From: Luidia sarsii
Lineage: Eukaryota > Echinodermata > Asteroidea > Paxillosida > Luidiidae
Length of the DNA stretch: 64,000 nt
Assembly: GCA_949987565.1 (NCBI GenBank)
Contig: OX465121.1
Location: forward strand, 7,762,774 to 7,826,773
Direction of reading: 5' to 3'
How positions within the stretch are numbered: the first letter of the stretch is position 1; every line of letters starts with the position of its first letter. A model generated the notes under the pieces. The model did no database searches and was not told where the DNA came from. It saw only the letters and a list, made by a program, of their open reading frames with translations. Below are positions 55,801-64,000 of this stretch, piece after piece. Both the position numbers and the translations under genes were made by a program.

Positions 55801-58800
55801 GAAAGTAGAGGATAGAGAAAGACACAGGAAGGCCGGAGATAGGAATTGACATTCCTTTTGTTGGTCACGGAGTGAGTTGACAAGGACCGAGTTGATCACG
55901 GACCGTTTTTTTTTATTGATTTTTTTTTTTTATGTAGGATCGGCCAAAATAAAGGCTTAAAAGCCACTCAAGGTTTAGGAGATTGGAGATAGGAATTGAC
56001 ATTCCTTTTGTTGGTCATGGACAGAGTTGGTCACGGACAGAGGTGACTGGCACCCATGTACTGAGCGTGTGTGGCATGGCCACTTAGTTGTTAGTTGTTT
56101 TTAATAGCCTTACAATATGCACGATTGCTTTTTTCAGGCTTCACGTGCAGTGTTGATTGTGTGTGGAGGAGTGGTGGGAAGGGGAGGGGGGGGGCGTTGG
56201 AAATCCATCGTTGATTCACAGACTGAGATCGGAAGGCTTCGTCGTCTTTTTTTACTTTTCCCGGCAGGCGGGAACTCCGCCAGAAGCCGGGCGAGAGGGC
56301 CAAGAAGCACAAGCGGCAGTTGGCCGAGATGGCGGCTGCCCAGCAGAGGGTGGAGACGCTGGGCTTTCTGGACAGCGGAGAGGCGGCCACCGATCCCGAC
56401 CAGGGCGGCTACGAAGAGGCCACCGATCTGCTGGGTGAGGCCTAGCGAGGATCAGCGGTGGTGGGGGGGGGGACAATCTTGACTGATTTTGATTGAAGAC
56501 CGACTGAATAAACTTTTGGTTGCATGCACCTGAGGGATGCATTGGCGCTGTTTTTAAATGTTTTCTTAATTTTGAGCTCCGCAAGTTTCTCAAGTTTTGC
56601 GAACCGTCAGCTGGTTACGTAAATGTAACTCTAGGTTTTCCTCGATCTCTTCCCCACCCAGAGGACGCCAGTGACTTGGCTTTCGAGGGAGTCACCAACG
56701 CCAAGTCGTCGGGACAAAAAGTCAGCAAGGTAAAGCAGACAGCTTCTTAAATTCTAATCAACCCCCCCCCAAAAAAAAAAAAAAAAAAAAACAAGAAGAA
56801 GAAGTCATAGCACATCTTCACTGAACATCTGAGAAAGGCTGATATGCATAGGTTGCGAATTAGGCCCGAATTCCCGACGATTCCTGAAGAGTTTGTGGAG
56901 GCAATTGCCTGCATTTTGCAGTCGTTTCTCGCGGACCCCCCCCCCCATCTTCCTCGTTTGTCGCAGACTAAAGGAGAACCGTTTGTCCCAATCTGTACGA
57001 CTGTTTAAAGTTGCTTCACGACCTTTTGCGTTTTTGTTTTTTTGTCTGCTTTCAACGCTACGCCGGCTTTGTTGCAAAAGCAAAATGTCTCGTCGCGTTT
57101 CCTTGGAGCTCTCATGGTGGGTTTGCGTGTTGTTGTTGTTGTTCTTCTTCTTCTTCTTCTTCTTCTTCCTCTCGGAGGAATCTCTTGATGGGTTTCGTTG
57201 TTCGTCTTACATAAATTTACGCATTTGTTTATCATCAGTATTCCCTGACCAGTTTGGTTGCATGTCGTTTGTCCAGTTTGGCAGATTTTTGGTGTTGCTG
57301 TCGTTAAAAAAACAACATCAATGTGGGTTCAATTGGAAAAAAATAATTGGCAAAGAAAACTTGGACTGGACCGGGACTTGAACCCGAGACCTCTGGATTA
57401 ACGCACTAGTGGGTCTTGCCGTCTGAGCTATCCAGCCCTTAGATGGCGGCCTCTCTAAATAGTCAACTAGTCTTTTCCGGGGTGGGGGCACCGGCCAGAA
57501 GCAATTCAACCATTAACCGCCCCGTATATCTCCAGGGATTACAGCCCACCGCTTTCATTCAGATGCAAACAACCAATTGTTGTAAACAATTTGGGTCGTT
57601 TAAACAAATGATGGAAAGGAATTTTAATTTTTTTTTTTTTTTTTTTTTTTTTTTCATTTTGTGAAAATAGCTCAGAAAATTTTGACCAGGCCTGGGACTG
57701 GCTTGGACTGGCCTGGGACCAGTGCTTTTAACTTAGCTGGCCCCAAATAGCCGACTTATCTTTGCCGGGGTGGGGCACCAGTGGTTTAAGGCACCAGCGC
57801 TCTTAGCAAGCCCTACTTTAACACTCCTTATATTGCCGTATATTTGTTGGCACGCTTCATCTGCATGAAGGGAAGTGCGGTTACTGTAGATGGTTGGAAA
57901 TTGTCTGTAGATTTTCATTTTTGGGGTCCATTTCTCTCCCTTCCTGTTCCCAACCCCCCTTTTTCACCGAGGCATGTATCCCTACCCGCCTCCCGTTTTG
58001 TGGCTGTGTATTTGTACAAAATCATTGAAATCATCGGGATTTGTGTAATTGTGTCAGACACTGCATGAATCCTCCTCTGCAAGTTGTGAGTTGATTGGGC
58101 CCGGAAGTACAGTGATCTAGAGCCGGGCCTTGCACCAAATCACCAAATTTGGTGATCACACTGGTAATATCATGCATAACGGTGCCCTGTCTTCTCCATT
58201 ATGCTACCTATAGACGGCCAACAGCAGGCACTAGGCCGTGATGTCATTGGAAGCTGCCATCTTGAATTCTGTTTTAGTTTGCCCTGGGCACAGCTGCATA
58301 GAGTTGCTTAAGCGTGAACAAAATCTACTAGACATTCCTTCCCTAGTTATAAACGAGATTTGCCAACCCAATTTTACTCGATGCTTGCTGTAGTTGACTT
58401 GTATACCAATAATAATAATAATAACATTTATAAGGCGCTTAATACAGCTGTTTCTAAGCGCACCAATGTCTCTCAACAAAATACAAATCAGAACATGGGT
58501 AAATAAATAACACAATACAACAAATAAGGTCAAACATACTAGGAATAAGATGGTGTGCACCTCCCTCGACCGGCACACAACTTATCCTGCGAGGAATTTA
58601 ACTATGAATTAAAAAAAGGTGTGTTATCAGAAAGATCTTAAACTGGTCAAGGGAGTGGGTGTTATGAATATGCACTGGTAGTTTGTTCCAAAGGCTAGGG
58701 GCAATTACTGAAAAAGCTCGCTCGCCGTATCTAGCACACATGCGAGGTCCACGGGTTAATTGGAAGGTTGGTCATATTGGTTGCTCAGCATGTAATCCAA

Positions 58801-60758
58801 GTGGAACTTAACGACCTGATTCTATTGAGGAAGGTTTAATCACGTTTGAATAATTTTTTTGGTGTTTAGGCAGCTCTACGACATCTGCCCCCTGATTTGA
58901 AGTAATGGCGGTCTTAATCCTCGCTTCCCCCGTGCTTTTTTTTTTTTGTCCTTTCAGTCGATGAGACGAAGACGACCCCCTGCCCCGGAACCTGAGGTCA
59001 AAGTTGCAATTTGCAGCAAATGTGCCAGGTAGGCCCCCCCTCCCCCAGACTTCAGAGCCATTTTTCTCGTAGGACGGTGGCCTTCCTGAGCCTCTCGTAC
59101 TTCTATGGAAGGCGTTCCTCGGCTCTTGCCGACTTGGTCCCCCACCCCCCAGTCAGGACATTTCAGTGAGCAACCAGGCTGTTTGCCTCCTCTCACACCC
59201 ACGCACTCTATCTGTCCCAAGGTGTAGAACAAAGAGGAATCGGAACAGCTTCTTCCCTCGTTCTGCCTCCATCTGGAATTCCCTTCCTGGTTCTTGCTTT
59301 CCCCCTGCCTACGATCTTGCCCTTTTTAAAAGGAATGTTAATTCCTATCTCCGGCCTTCCTGAGTCCCTCTCTATCCTCTACTTTCTCTAGCCCTTAAAC
59401 CTTGAGTGGCTTTTCAGCCTTGTTTTGGGGCGATCTTGCATAAAAATTGAATTAAAAAAATATGGCCTTCAAAGCCATTGGTTTTAAAGGATAATTGCTT
59501 CACACCATTCTCTCCATTCAAGTTTTGATCGTTGTTGTCGTTTTTTGTTTTTTTAAATTCTCTTGGGTTCTGGGAGCAGGCTTGTTGGGAGTGACGACCG
59601 CAGCACCAATGGAGGAGACGGCTACGGGAAGTACGTGACCCTGGACAGCTCCAGCGAAGTCACGGCCGGGGAGTACGGAGGCACCTTCACAGCCCCCATC
59701 ACCAGCGATGATGACTTTGAGAGTGCCTCGCAAGTCGTTGGACCGGTCAGTGGGGTCTCTCTCTCTCTCCCTCTTCCTCTCCCTCTCTCTCTTTCTCCCT
59801 CTCCCTCTCCCTCTCTCTCTTTCTCCCTCCCTCTCTCTCTCTCTCTCCCTCACTCTCTCTCTCTCATTTTCTCTCTCCCTCCCTATCTCTCTCCCTCTAT
59901 ATCTTTTCCCATCTCTCCCTTTCTCCGTCTCTCTTCCCCCCCTCTCTCTTTCTCCCTCTTCCTCTCTCTCTATCTCTCTCCTCTCCCTCTCCCTCTCCCC
60001 CTCTCTGTTTCTCTCTCTCACTCCCCTCTCTTTCTCACCTTCTCTCCCTCCCTCCTTCCCTCTCTCTCTCTTTCTCCCTCTTTCTCCCTTCACTCTCCCT
60101 CCCCATTTCTCTCTCTCACTCCCCTCTCCCTCTCTCCCTCCCTCCTTCCCTCTCTCTATTTCTCCCTCTTTCTCCCCCCACTCTACCTCCCCATTTCTCT
60201 CTCTCTCCCTCCCTCCTTCCCCTCTCTCTCTCTCCCTCTCTCCCTCACTCTCCCTCACGAATTTGAACAACAGTTTTTTTTTCTGTTTTGTCTGATTTCA
60301 GCGTCATCCCGTGTGGGTAGATTCCGATGGTGAGTCAAGACTTGTTCCCTCTGTATAATCGTAACATGATGTTTGCGTCGAGGAGAATGTAATTCAACGA
60401 GGGTTTGCCCTGCTCGACGCGATAAGCACTGAATGCCCAGCGTTTTGCCCGATGCCTGATAAAAACAATTTCAGGCAGCTGAGGCGGGAATCGAACCCGC
60501 GACTCCCGCTTTCATTGAATCATGTTCTTTGATTTTCGTCTCATTTTCCCTTGTTTCCTTTCGTCCGGATAGAGGGAGCAAGCCCGGCCCGTCCAAGCAG
60601 CACCACGCTACGCACTTCAATGATCCACGAGTGAGTGCCGAAATTGATCCCGTGTTCTCTAGATTATGTAGAGTAGTATAAACAGGCATGAAACCTTTCC
60701 GCGGATCAGCGGATTTCCGTGTTTTTTTTAATTGGGCCGTAAAAAAAAATTCGTAAAA

Positions 60759-60793
<35 letters not shown>

Positions 60794-62468
60794 TAGTAAT
60801 AATGATAAAAAAAAAAAATGCATCTGGATATTTCTTGTCCCCAAACTATTATTTAAAACACATGCTGAAACCAGGTTAAAAACTTTGATGTTTACTTTTC
60901 ATTTTGTGTAAAAAAAAAAAAAAAAAATCAATGTTCTAGGTGAATGCCTTGAAAAAGGTTAAAATCTGTCACTCAGCTTAAAGTCATAAGTTGTCACAAA
61001 CTGCTCAGAATGCACCACAGAGCATCTAGAATCCAAAATTTTCCCGGGCCCTCAAGCGGGCCACAAACCACACGCCGTAAGGGCTTCGTGCTTCGCGATC
61101 GCAGTTTCATTCGGACATTTCCTCTTGTTTTTGTACAATTCAAGAGTTGCATGCCTGTAGTAAAGTGGAAGGTTTGCAGTGACACCAATCACACCGTGCA
61201 AAACTTCTCTTTCGAGAAGGAGTGTGGCTCTGAAAAGAGCCGGTAACTCAACGTTTCGGGGAGTGTGTACTCTCTGCCCGCCGTCAGGAGACTGCTGGAT
61301 TCTGAAAGTCATCGATGTATACATGTACATGCCCGATGAAAGCGCTGGGGCGTGGAGAGCCTCCTGTTACCGGCTCCTTTTCAGAGCCGCGCTCCTCCTC
61401 GGAAGAGAAGTGCTACAGCGTTGGGGGCCCTACTTTTTTTTTTAAATGCCGCGATGGTCTGTCTTGGTTTTGCAGTAGCAGCGCGGAGCTGTTTGCCAGC
61501 GGAGCCAGGCGCGACAGCGGTGACAACAACGCGACCTACCGGGCCGGTTCCACCTTGGTGGGACAAGCTTGGGAGTCCAGGACCTACAGGTCGCAGACCG
61601 AGGTATGTGGCACCATCAGCGATCCTGACTTAAAGGCCCTAGATACCGGTACAACATTCGGTCAAAAGTCAAAAGATTGCCACAGTTTGTGTGTTTAACC
61701 ATTATTTTAAAAAAATCCTTAAATCCATTGAAAAGAAATCCTGAGAAGCTTTTAGCTCAAATTGAAATCTGAGAAAGTAGAAAAAGGCAAAAAACTGTCA
61801 CGGTTTTCGCACAGTTCTGTAAAAAGTTCCACTAAATTTAGTTCCACTAAATTTTGAGATTTTCATTTTGGTAATTTTAGTCAGTAAGCAGTTTGCAACA
61901 TTTTTGTATATCACTTTAAGTTCTGTAGTTGAAGAAATATTACTCGCGAGTACTAAACTATTTGTCGATGTTTGAGTGAAGATTTCTCGGGAAGTACAGC
62001 ATCCCAGACCGTAAGATTTCAACATGAGGATTCTATCGTGACCACCTACAAACTGTGTAAATCAGAAGGAAATCTGTGGACATCTAATTTTCCGATCTTC
62101 CCAATGTTGTATTGGGCCTTTAATTTAGGGTCTCTGCAATCAATACTTTGTTTGGCCATTTAAAAGAAATTGTCTGAAACTTCCCAGCCAGGTTTTAATT
62201 TCTTTGTTTCACTCATTGTTGTTTTGTAATTTCAATTTTGGTAATACTAATAAGCTAGTGTTAAGTAGTTTGCAGTGTTATTGTGTTACTTTGAATGACC
62301 GATCCTTTCCAAAAAAATGGAGAAAACATCGTCTCACTCTTTTCCTTCACATTTTGATATTAATGTTTGTTACAGGTCTCCTCTCGCGAAGTAATTCATT
62401 CGGATTCTCTCCGAGATCAAGGACGTTCATGGCAAAGACCATCTTCGGACGATGATTCCGGATTTTGA
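46203..62468 (+). CDS. RIIa-type dimerization/docking domain protein, C8orf34/VEST-1-like, 14 exons
   Basis: Exons: 46203-46265, 46923-47015, 47215-47314, 47932-47940, 54606-54728, 55119-55302, 56268-56434, 56662-56729, 58958-59028, 59580-59745, 60302-60329, 60573-60630, 61476-61602, 62376-62468. All phases agree; 1350 nt give 449 aa and TGA. Residues about 6-47 (QAYMERHRISALFEDMMARL, then NDPVPFLLKLLQ) fit the helix-turn-helix docking/dimerization fold of PKA RII subunits and related proteins, which binds amphipathic helices of anchoring proteins. The rest is mostly polar: basic S/T sites (RKTAS, RKSKK, RKGKSVS), charged helices (AEEREAKLLREEMSA, RAKKHKRQLAEMAAAQQRVE), RRRRPPAPEPE followed by ICSKC, acidic SDDDFES, RHPVW, and a tail ending SSDDDSGF. 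A stop lies 51 nt upstream in frame, supporting ATG 46203 unless an earlier exon exists. C8orf34 assignment is from domain order and recollection; other RIIa proteins are possible. Function is unknown to me; a link to PKA anchoring or cilia is inference only. Confidence 0.75.
46500..46590 (+). repeat. Family D fragment, degenerate
   Basis: CACAAAGGTCCTGGTATATA, then GTTCAAAACGTCAGGCCCC. Confidence 0.5.
47125..47180 (+). repeat. Family D fragment
   Basis: TTTGAGAAAGCCCTGCTAGG, then ATCGAAAAGTCGGGCCC, 35 bp before an exon acceptor. Confidence 0.6.
47932..47940 (+). CDS. 9-nt micro-exon of the RIIa-domain gene
   Basis: CCGATCCCG lies between a pyrimidine-rich tract ending in CACGCAG and a GTGAGT donor. 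It enters and leaves in phase 1, adding Asp-Pro and completing the flanking Ser and Val codons. Skipping it would keep the frame, so it may be an alternative exon. It is supported by the exact fit of both neighbouring split codons, not by homology. Confidence 0.55.
48165..48260 (-). mobile_element. Body fragment of the second tRNA-like SINE family
   Basis: TTCGATGAGGGTTTGCCCTT and GCTCGACGTGATAAACACTG, matching the body at 60360-60460. Confidence 0.6.
48465..48680 (-). mobile_element. tRNA-like SINE, second family, with an inverted body copy
   Basis: GGGATTTGAACCCGCGACTC and TTGACCGCCGAGCTGGTCGG (minus-strand tRNA-like head), followed by a plus-strand body ATCGGGGCAAAGCGCTGAAC. Confidence 0.75.
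50165..50400 (+). repeat. About 95-bp tandem repeat, three units
   Basis: GGCCTTCAACTGGCC and CATTTGGCCAC-GGGCCACTGCTA recur three times. Confidence 0.7.
50817..51159 (+). mobile_element. TTAA-flanked MITE (family B1), complete
   Basis: TTAA|AGCCCCTACACAACATTGG at the left and CCAATGTTGTGTAGGGGCT|TTAA at the right, near-perfect inverted ends. Confidence 0.85.
51571..52021 (+). mobile_element. Family A MITE, 451 bp, complete
   Basis: Inverted ends intact, with a perfect ATTT duplication on both flanks. Confidence 0.85.
52590..52668 (+). mobile_element. tRNA-like SINE fragment
   Basis: CTGGATGGGTCAGGTGGTAG and a degenerate B box GGGTCCGAATCCC. Confidence 0.5.
52768..53120 (+). repeat. (CTC)n trinucleotide tract
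   Basis: About 25 perfect units, then degenerate CCTCCTCCC; the polyproline and polyarginine frames are artefacts. Confidence 0.95.
53672..54242 (+). repeat. 11-bp minisatellite AAGGTCCTGGA inside a family D copy
   Basis: About 45-50 units. It starts with CCTGATGTTGCGATCC (reverse family D) and ends with AGATAGAAACATCAGGCCCT (forward family D). Confidence 0.9.
54922..55012. repeat. Family D palindromic copy
   Basis: GGAGGGCCTGATGTTTCGAT mirrors ATCAAAACGTCAGGCCCTCC around TTCTCAAAGCAAGAGAGAA. Confidence 0.85.
55500..55655 (-). mobile_element. tRNA-derived SINE
   Basis: GGGACTTGAACCTCTAGTGT (B box side) to GGGTGGGGGCGCCAGTCAAA (body), degenerate in the A box. Confidence 0.65.
55745..55860 (-). 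mobile_element. Non-LTR retrotransposon 3' tail, inverted
   Basis: ATGTAGGATCGCCCAAAACA, AGGCTGAAAAGCCACTCAAG: reverse complement of the 3' end at 59390-59450. A second piece lies at 55930-56010. Confidence 0.65.
57120..57180 (+). repeat. (TTG)n/(TTC)n run
   Basis: Short trinucleotide runs in intron 8; the open frame around them (56893-57381) is not supported as coding. Confidence 0.6.
57355..57535 (-). mobile_element. tRNA-derived SINE, near full length
   Basis: Minus strand: GGCTGGATAGCTCAGACGGC, then GGGTTCAAGTCCCGGTCC; body GGGTGGGGGCACCGGCCAG. Confidence 0.8.
58395..58790 (+). mobile_element. Dispersed-repeat-like segment after an (AAT)n run
   Basis: (AATAAT)n, ACATTTATAAGGCGCTTAAT, TTTGTTCCAAAGGCTAGGGG: resembles widespread invertebrate interspersed repeats from memory. 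Only one copy in the window. Confidence 0.35.
59160..59460 (+). mobile_element. Non-LTR retrotransposon 3' end with ORF2 C-terminus
   Basis: Encodes RNSFFPRSASIWNSLPGSCF and LALFKRNVNSYL, the common C-terminal end of LINE reverse transcriptase polyproteins, then a 3' UTR ending AAAAATTGAATTAAAAAAAT. In intron 9 of the RIIa-domain gene. Confidence 0.75.
59750..60255 (+). repeat. (CT)n tract starting just after an exon donor
   Basis: Begins within 10 nt of the donor at 59746 and runs to the next exon's branch region, filling intron 10. Confidence 0.9.
60360..60515 (-). mobile_element. tRNA-like SINE, second family, truncated
   Basis: Body GAGGGTTTGCCCTGCTCGAC, CCCGATGCCTGATAAAAAC, then GGGAATCGAACCCGCGACTC (B box complement); the A box is lost. 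Confidence 0.75.
61195..61425. repeat. Fold-back repeat (family C)
   Basis: GTGTGGCTCTGAAAAGAGCC faces GGCTCCTTTTCAGAGCCGCG; inner core CAACGTTTCGGGGAGTGTGT, reverse of the hairpin motif. In intron 12. Confidence 0.75.
61634..62119 (+). mobile_element. TTAA-flanked MITE (family B2) with a nested insertion
   Basis: TTAA|AGGCCCTAGATACCGGTAC to CAATGTTGTATTGGGCCT|TTAA, interrupted near 61830-61925 by a family D tail (TCAGTAAGCAGTTTGCAACA). In the last intron of the RIIa-domain gene. Confidence 0.8.
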
Positions 62469-62473
62469 AAAGA

Positions 62474-62479
62474 AATAAA
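62474..62479 (+). promoter_or_regulatory. Candidate polyadenylation signal of the RIIa-domain gene
   Basis: AATAAA lies 6 nt after the TGA stop. This is unusually close, so a longer 3' UTR may instead use an ATTAAA near 63528, after the AT-rich repeat and a SINE fragment. Confidence 0.3.
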
Positions 62480-62487
62480 AAAATCTT

Positions 62488-62672
62488 AGTAAATTTAATT
62501 TAATTTAATTAATGTTAAAAATTAATTAAGTTAATTGAATTAAGTTGATTATAATTAATTAAGTTGATTAAAATTAATTAAGTTAATTTAATTAAAATTA
62601 ATTAAGTTGATTAAAATAAATTAAGTTAATTTAATTTAAATTAATTAAGTTAATTTAATTAAAATTATTTTT
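62488..62672 (+). repeat. (TTAATTAA)n AT-only repeat after the stop codon
   Basis: AATTAATTAAGTTAATT modules, 10-45 bp periodic, starting 20 nt past the stop. Confidence 0.85.
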
Positions 62673-62689
62673 AAAAAATTCACAGAAAA

Positions 62690-62760
62690 CTTTGACTGGA
62701 CCAGGACTTGAACCCGAGATCTCGGGTTCTAGTCCCAGTCCAGGCAAAGTTTTCATTGCA
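62690..62760. mobile_element. tRNA-like SINE B-box fragments, back to back
   Basis: AGGACTTGAACCCGAGATCT immediately followed by CTCGGGTTCTAGTCCCAGTC. Confidence 0.6.
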
Positions 62761-62811
62761 ATTTTGTTTTTATTGTTTAAATTCTATTAAAATCCTTACT
62801 TTTTATCCAAA

Positions 62812-62935
62812 ATTAGGAGGGCCTGACATTTCGACCCTAGCATGCCCTTTCTTTGTGAGAGATATTTTTGATATTCACTTTTTGGTTGTTTTAGTCAGTG
62901 TTGCAGTTTGCAACATTTTAGCAGATTACTTTAGT
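62812..62935 (+). repeat. Family D copy, degenerate
   Basis: GGAGGGCCTGACATTTCGAC, CTAGCATGCCCTTTCTT, then the tail TCAGTGTTGCAGTTTGCAAC. Confidence 0.65.
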
Positions 62936-62999
62936 CATTTTCTCACCTTTTTTTACTGATCTACTTACAGTCTAGTGTTTAAACATTTTTAAAAAGGCA

Positions 63000-63095
63000 A
63001 AGAAAACTTTGATTGGACTGGTACTTGAACCCGAGACCTCTGGATTAACGTACCAGCGTCCTTAGATGGTGGCCTTCCCTAATAGTCAACTTGGG
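63000..63095 (-). mobile_element. tRNA-derived SINE fragment
   Basis: GGTACTTGAACCCGAGACCT to ACGTACCAGCG, then TTAGATGGTGGCCTTCCCTA; the A box is deleted. Confidence 0.65.
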
Positions 63096-63863
63096 GATCA
63101 CAGGTATTTTTGTGGACTTTTTAGTGAAATGATGCAAAACTGTATTTGGTCTTGCCGGAGAATGTATGTACTTTGGCAGTGCAATTTAACTTTTGTTTTT
63201 ATTTTGCTATTGTACAAAATGAGAGAAATCTAAATGTTTTAGGGACCAAGTCATTAAATTTTTCATACACGAAAAGAAAATATGACTGAAAAATAGCAAC
63301 AAAGTTTATGAAACGTATTTTTGTCCCGTAGGCAACTGTATCAAAAGTGCAGCGTTATTAAAGTCAATGTAATGTAATGGCATGAAGTCTTGCAGAGGTG
63401 GTGAATCTAATAGGCTTTTTATGTAGGGTCCTGCTGTTAATTGTTTCAAAGTTGTAGTCTACCTTCAAAATACCTGCTCTAAGAATTATATTTACTTTGA
63501 AAATGTATCCTTTGTAAAGATTTGTCCATTAAAGGTTGTCAGCAGAGTTGATTTAGTGCAGTGTGGACATTATTTACGATGCTGAATATTTGCAATGGTT
63601 ACATTAATTGTAGATAAAGTTCTAAAATTGACGCACAATATTATGGTTGCAGTAAATCAATTCAAGATGGCTCCGACGAGCTGATTATCAAGTGTGGATA
63701 ATTATACATTACACAACTTTTTTTAATAATGGGTCTTTCCAAGCTAATTAACTAATATAACCCTTGGAGTTCATTTTTCAATTTCGTGTGTAATTTGGAA
63801 TAATTATATCTGGATAAATATGGCCCTATTTGGCTGTAGAAGTGAAGGGGTCCATCCCAAAAT

Positions 63864-64000
63864 GTGACCCGGCACAGCGACATGAGGAATGTCCCACCAA
63901 AACACTTTTCGAGTAAACAACGCCTGAAGTCAAAGTATCTTCTCAATTCGATTAAAAATTATTGTTTTATTTTATTTTTTATTTTCGGATTTGATATCAT
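63864..64000 (+). mobile_element. Family A MITE, cut by the window edge
   Basis: Starts GTGACCCGGCACAGCGACAT; the last 20 bases jump to the TTTGATATCAT part, so it is internally deleted. Confidence 0.8.

Noticed and set aside
56893..57381. 162-codon frame in intron 8 of the RIIa-domain gene
   Set aside because: Leucine/serine/phenylalanine-rich from TTG/TTC runs; the true exons on either side already join in phase.

Overview
This is a window of nuclear DNA from an animal. The genes are split by GT-AG introns, intergenic DNA is long, and there are tRNA-derived SINEs, non-LTR retrotransposon tails, several families of short inverted-repeat DNA transposons and very long (CT)n/(GA)n tracts. Gene content and repeat style suit a marine invertebrate, perhaps an invertebrate deuterostome; I cannot name the species. 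Nothing bacterial is present. Most open frames in the window lie in simple repeats or transposons and are not genes.

Three genes can be supported. (1) On the minus strand, 1520-24878, is the 5' part of a type II membrane protein: short cytosolic tail, one membrane helix, then a SEA domain split over distant exons, in the order used by matriptase-type membrane serine proteases. It runs off the left edge of the window, and one short SEA exon was not found. (2) On the minus strand, 39093-44206, is a complete adenosine deaminase in nine exons (358 aa), with all metal-binding and catalytic residues present. (3) On the plus strand, 46203-62468, is a 14-exon gene for a 449 aa protein with an N-terminal RIIa-type dimerization/docking domain, most like vertebrate C8orf34/VEST-1. 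It includes a 9-nt micro-exon, and all phases agree to the stop. Genes 2 and 3 are head to head, about 2.0 kb apart, and most of the DNA just before gene 3 is a transposon.

The rest is repeats. Left part (1-25 kb): introns of the membrane-protein gene, filled with polypyrimidine/polypurine tracts, a SINE-derived satellite, a (GGT)n tract and MITEs. Middle (25-39 kb): no recognised gene; GA tracts, MITEs, palindromic repeats, (TTG)n and a 550-bp (GGTA)n tract. Right (39-64 kb): two compact genes whose introns hold minisatellites, hairpins, SINEs and MITEs.

The most notable observations are: a 689-bp element with long terminal inverted repeats and a perfect 9-bp target duplication ending 84 bp before the start codon of gene 3; two dispersed repeat families sharing a hairpin-CGAAACGTC core with a hammerhead-ribozyme-like layout; a MITE family with a visible 4-bp target duplication and mirror-image tandem insertions; a minisatellite that appears to have expanded from inside one of the hairpin repeats; and a long perfect-looking hairpin inside an adenosine deaminase intron.
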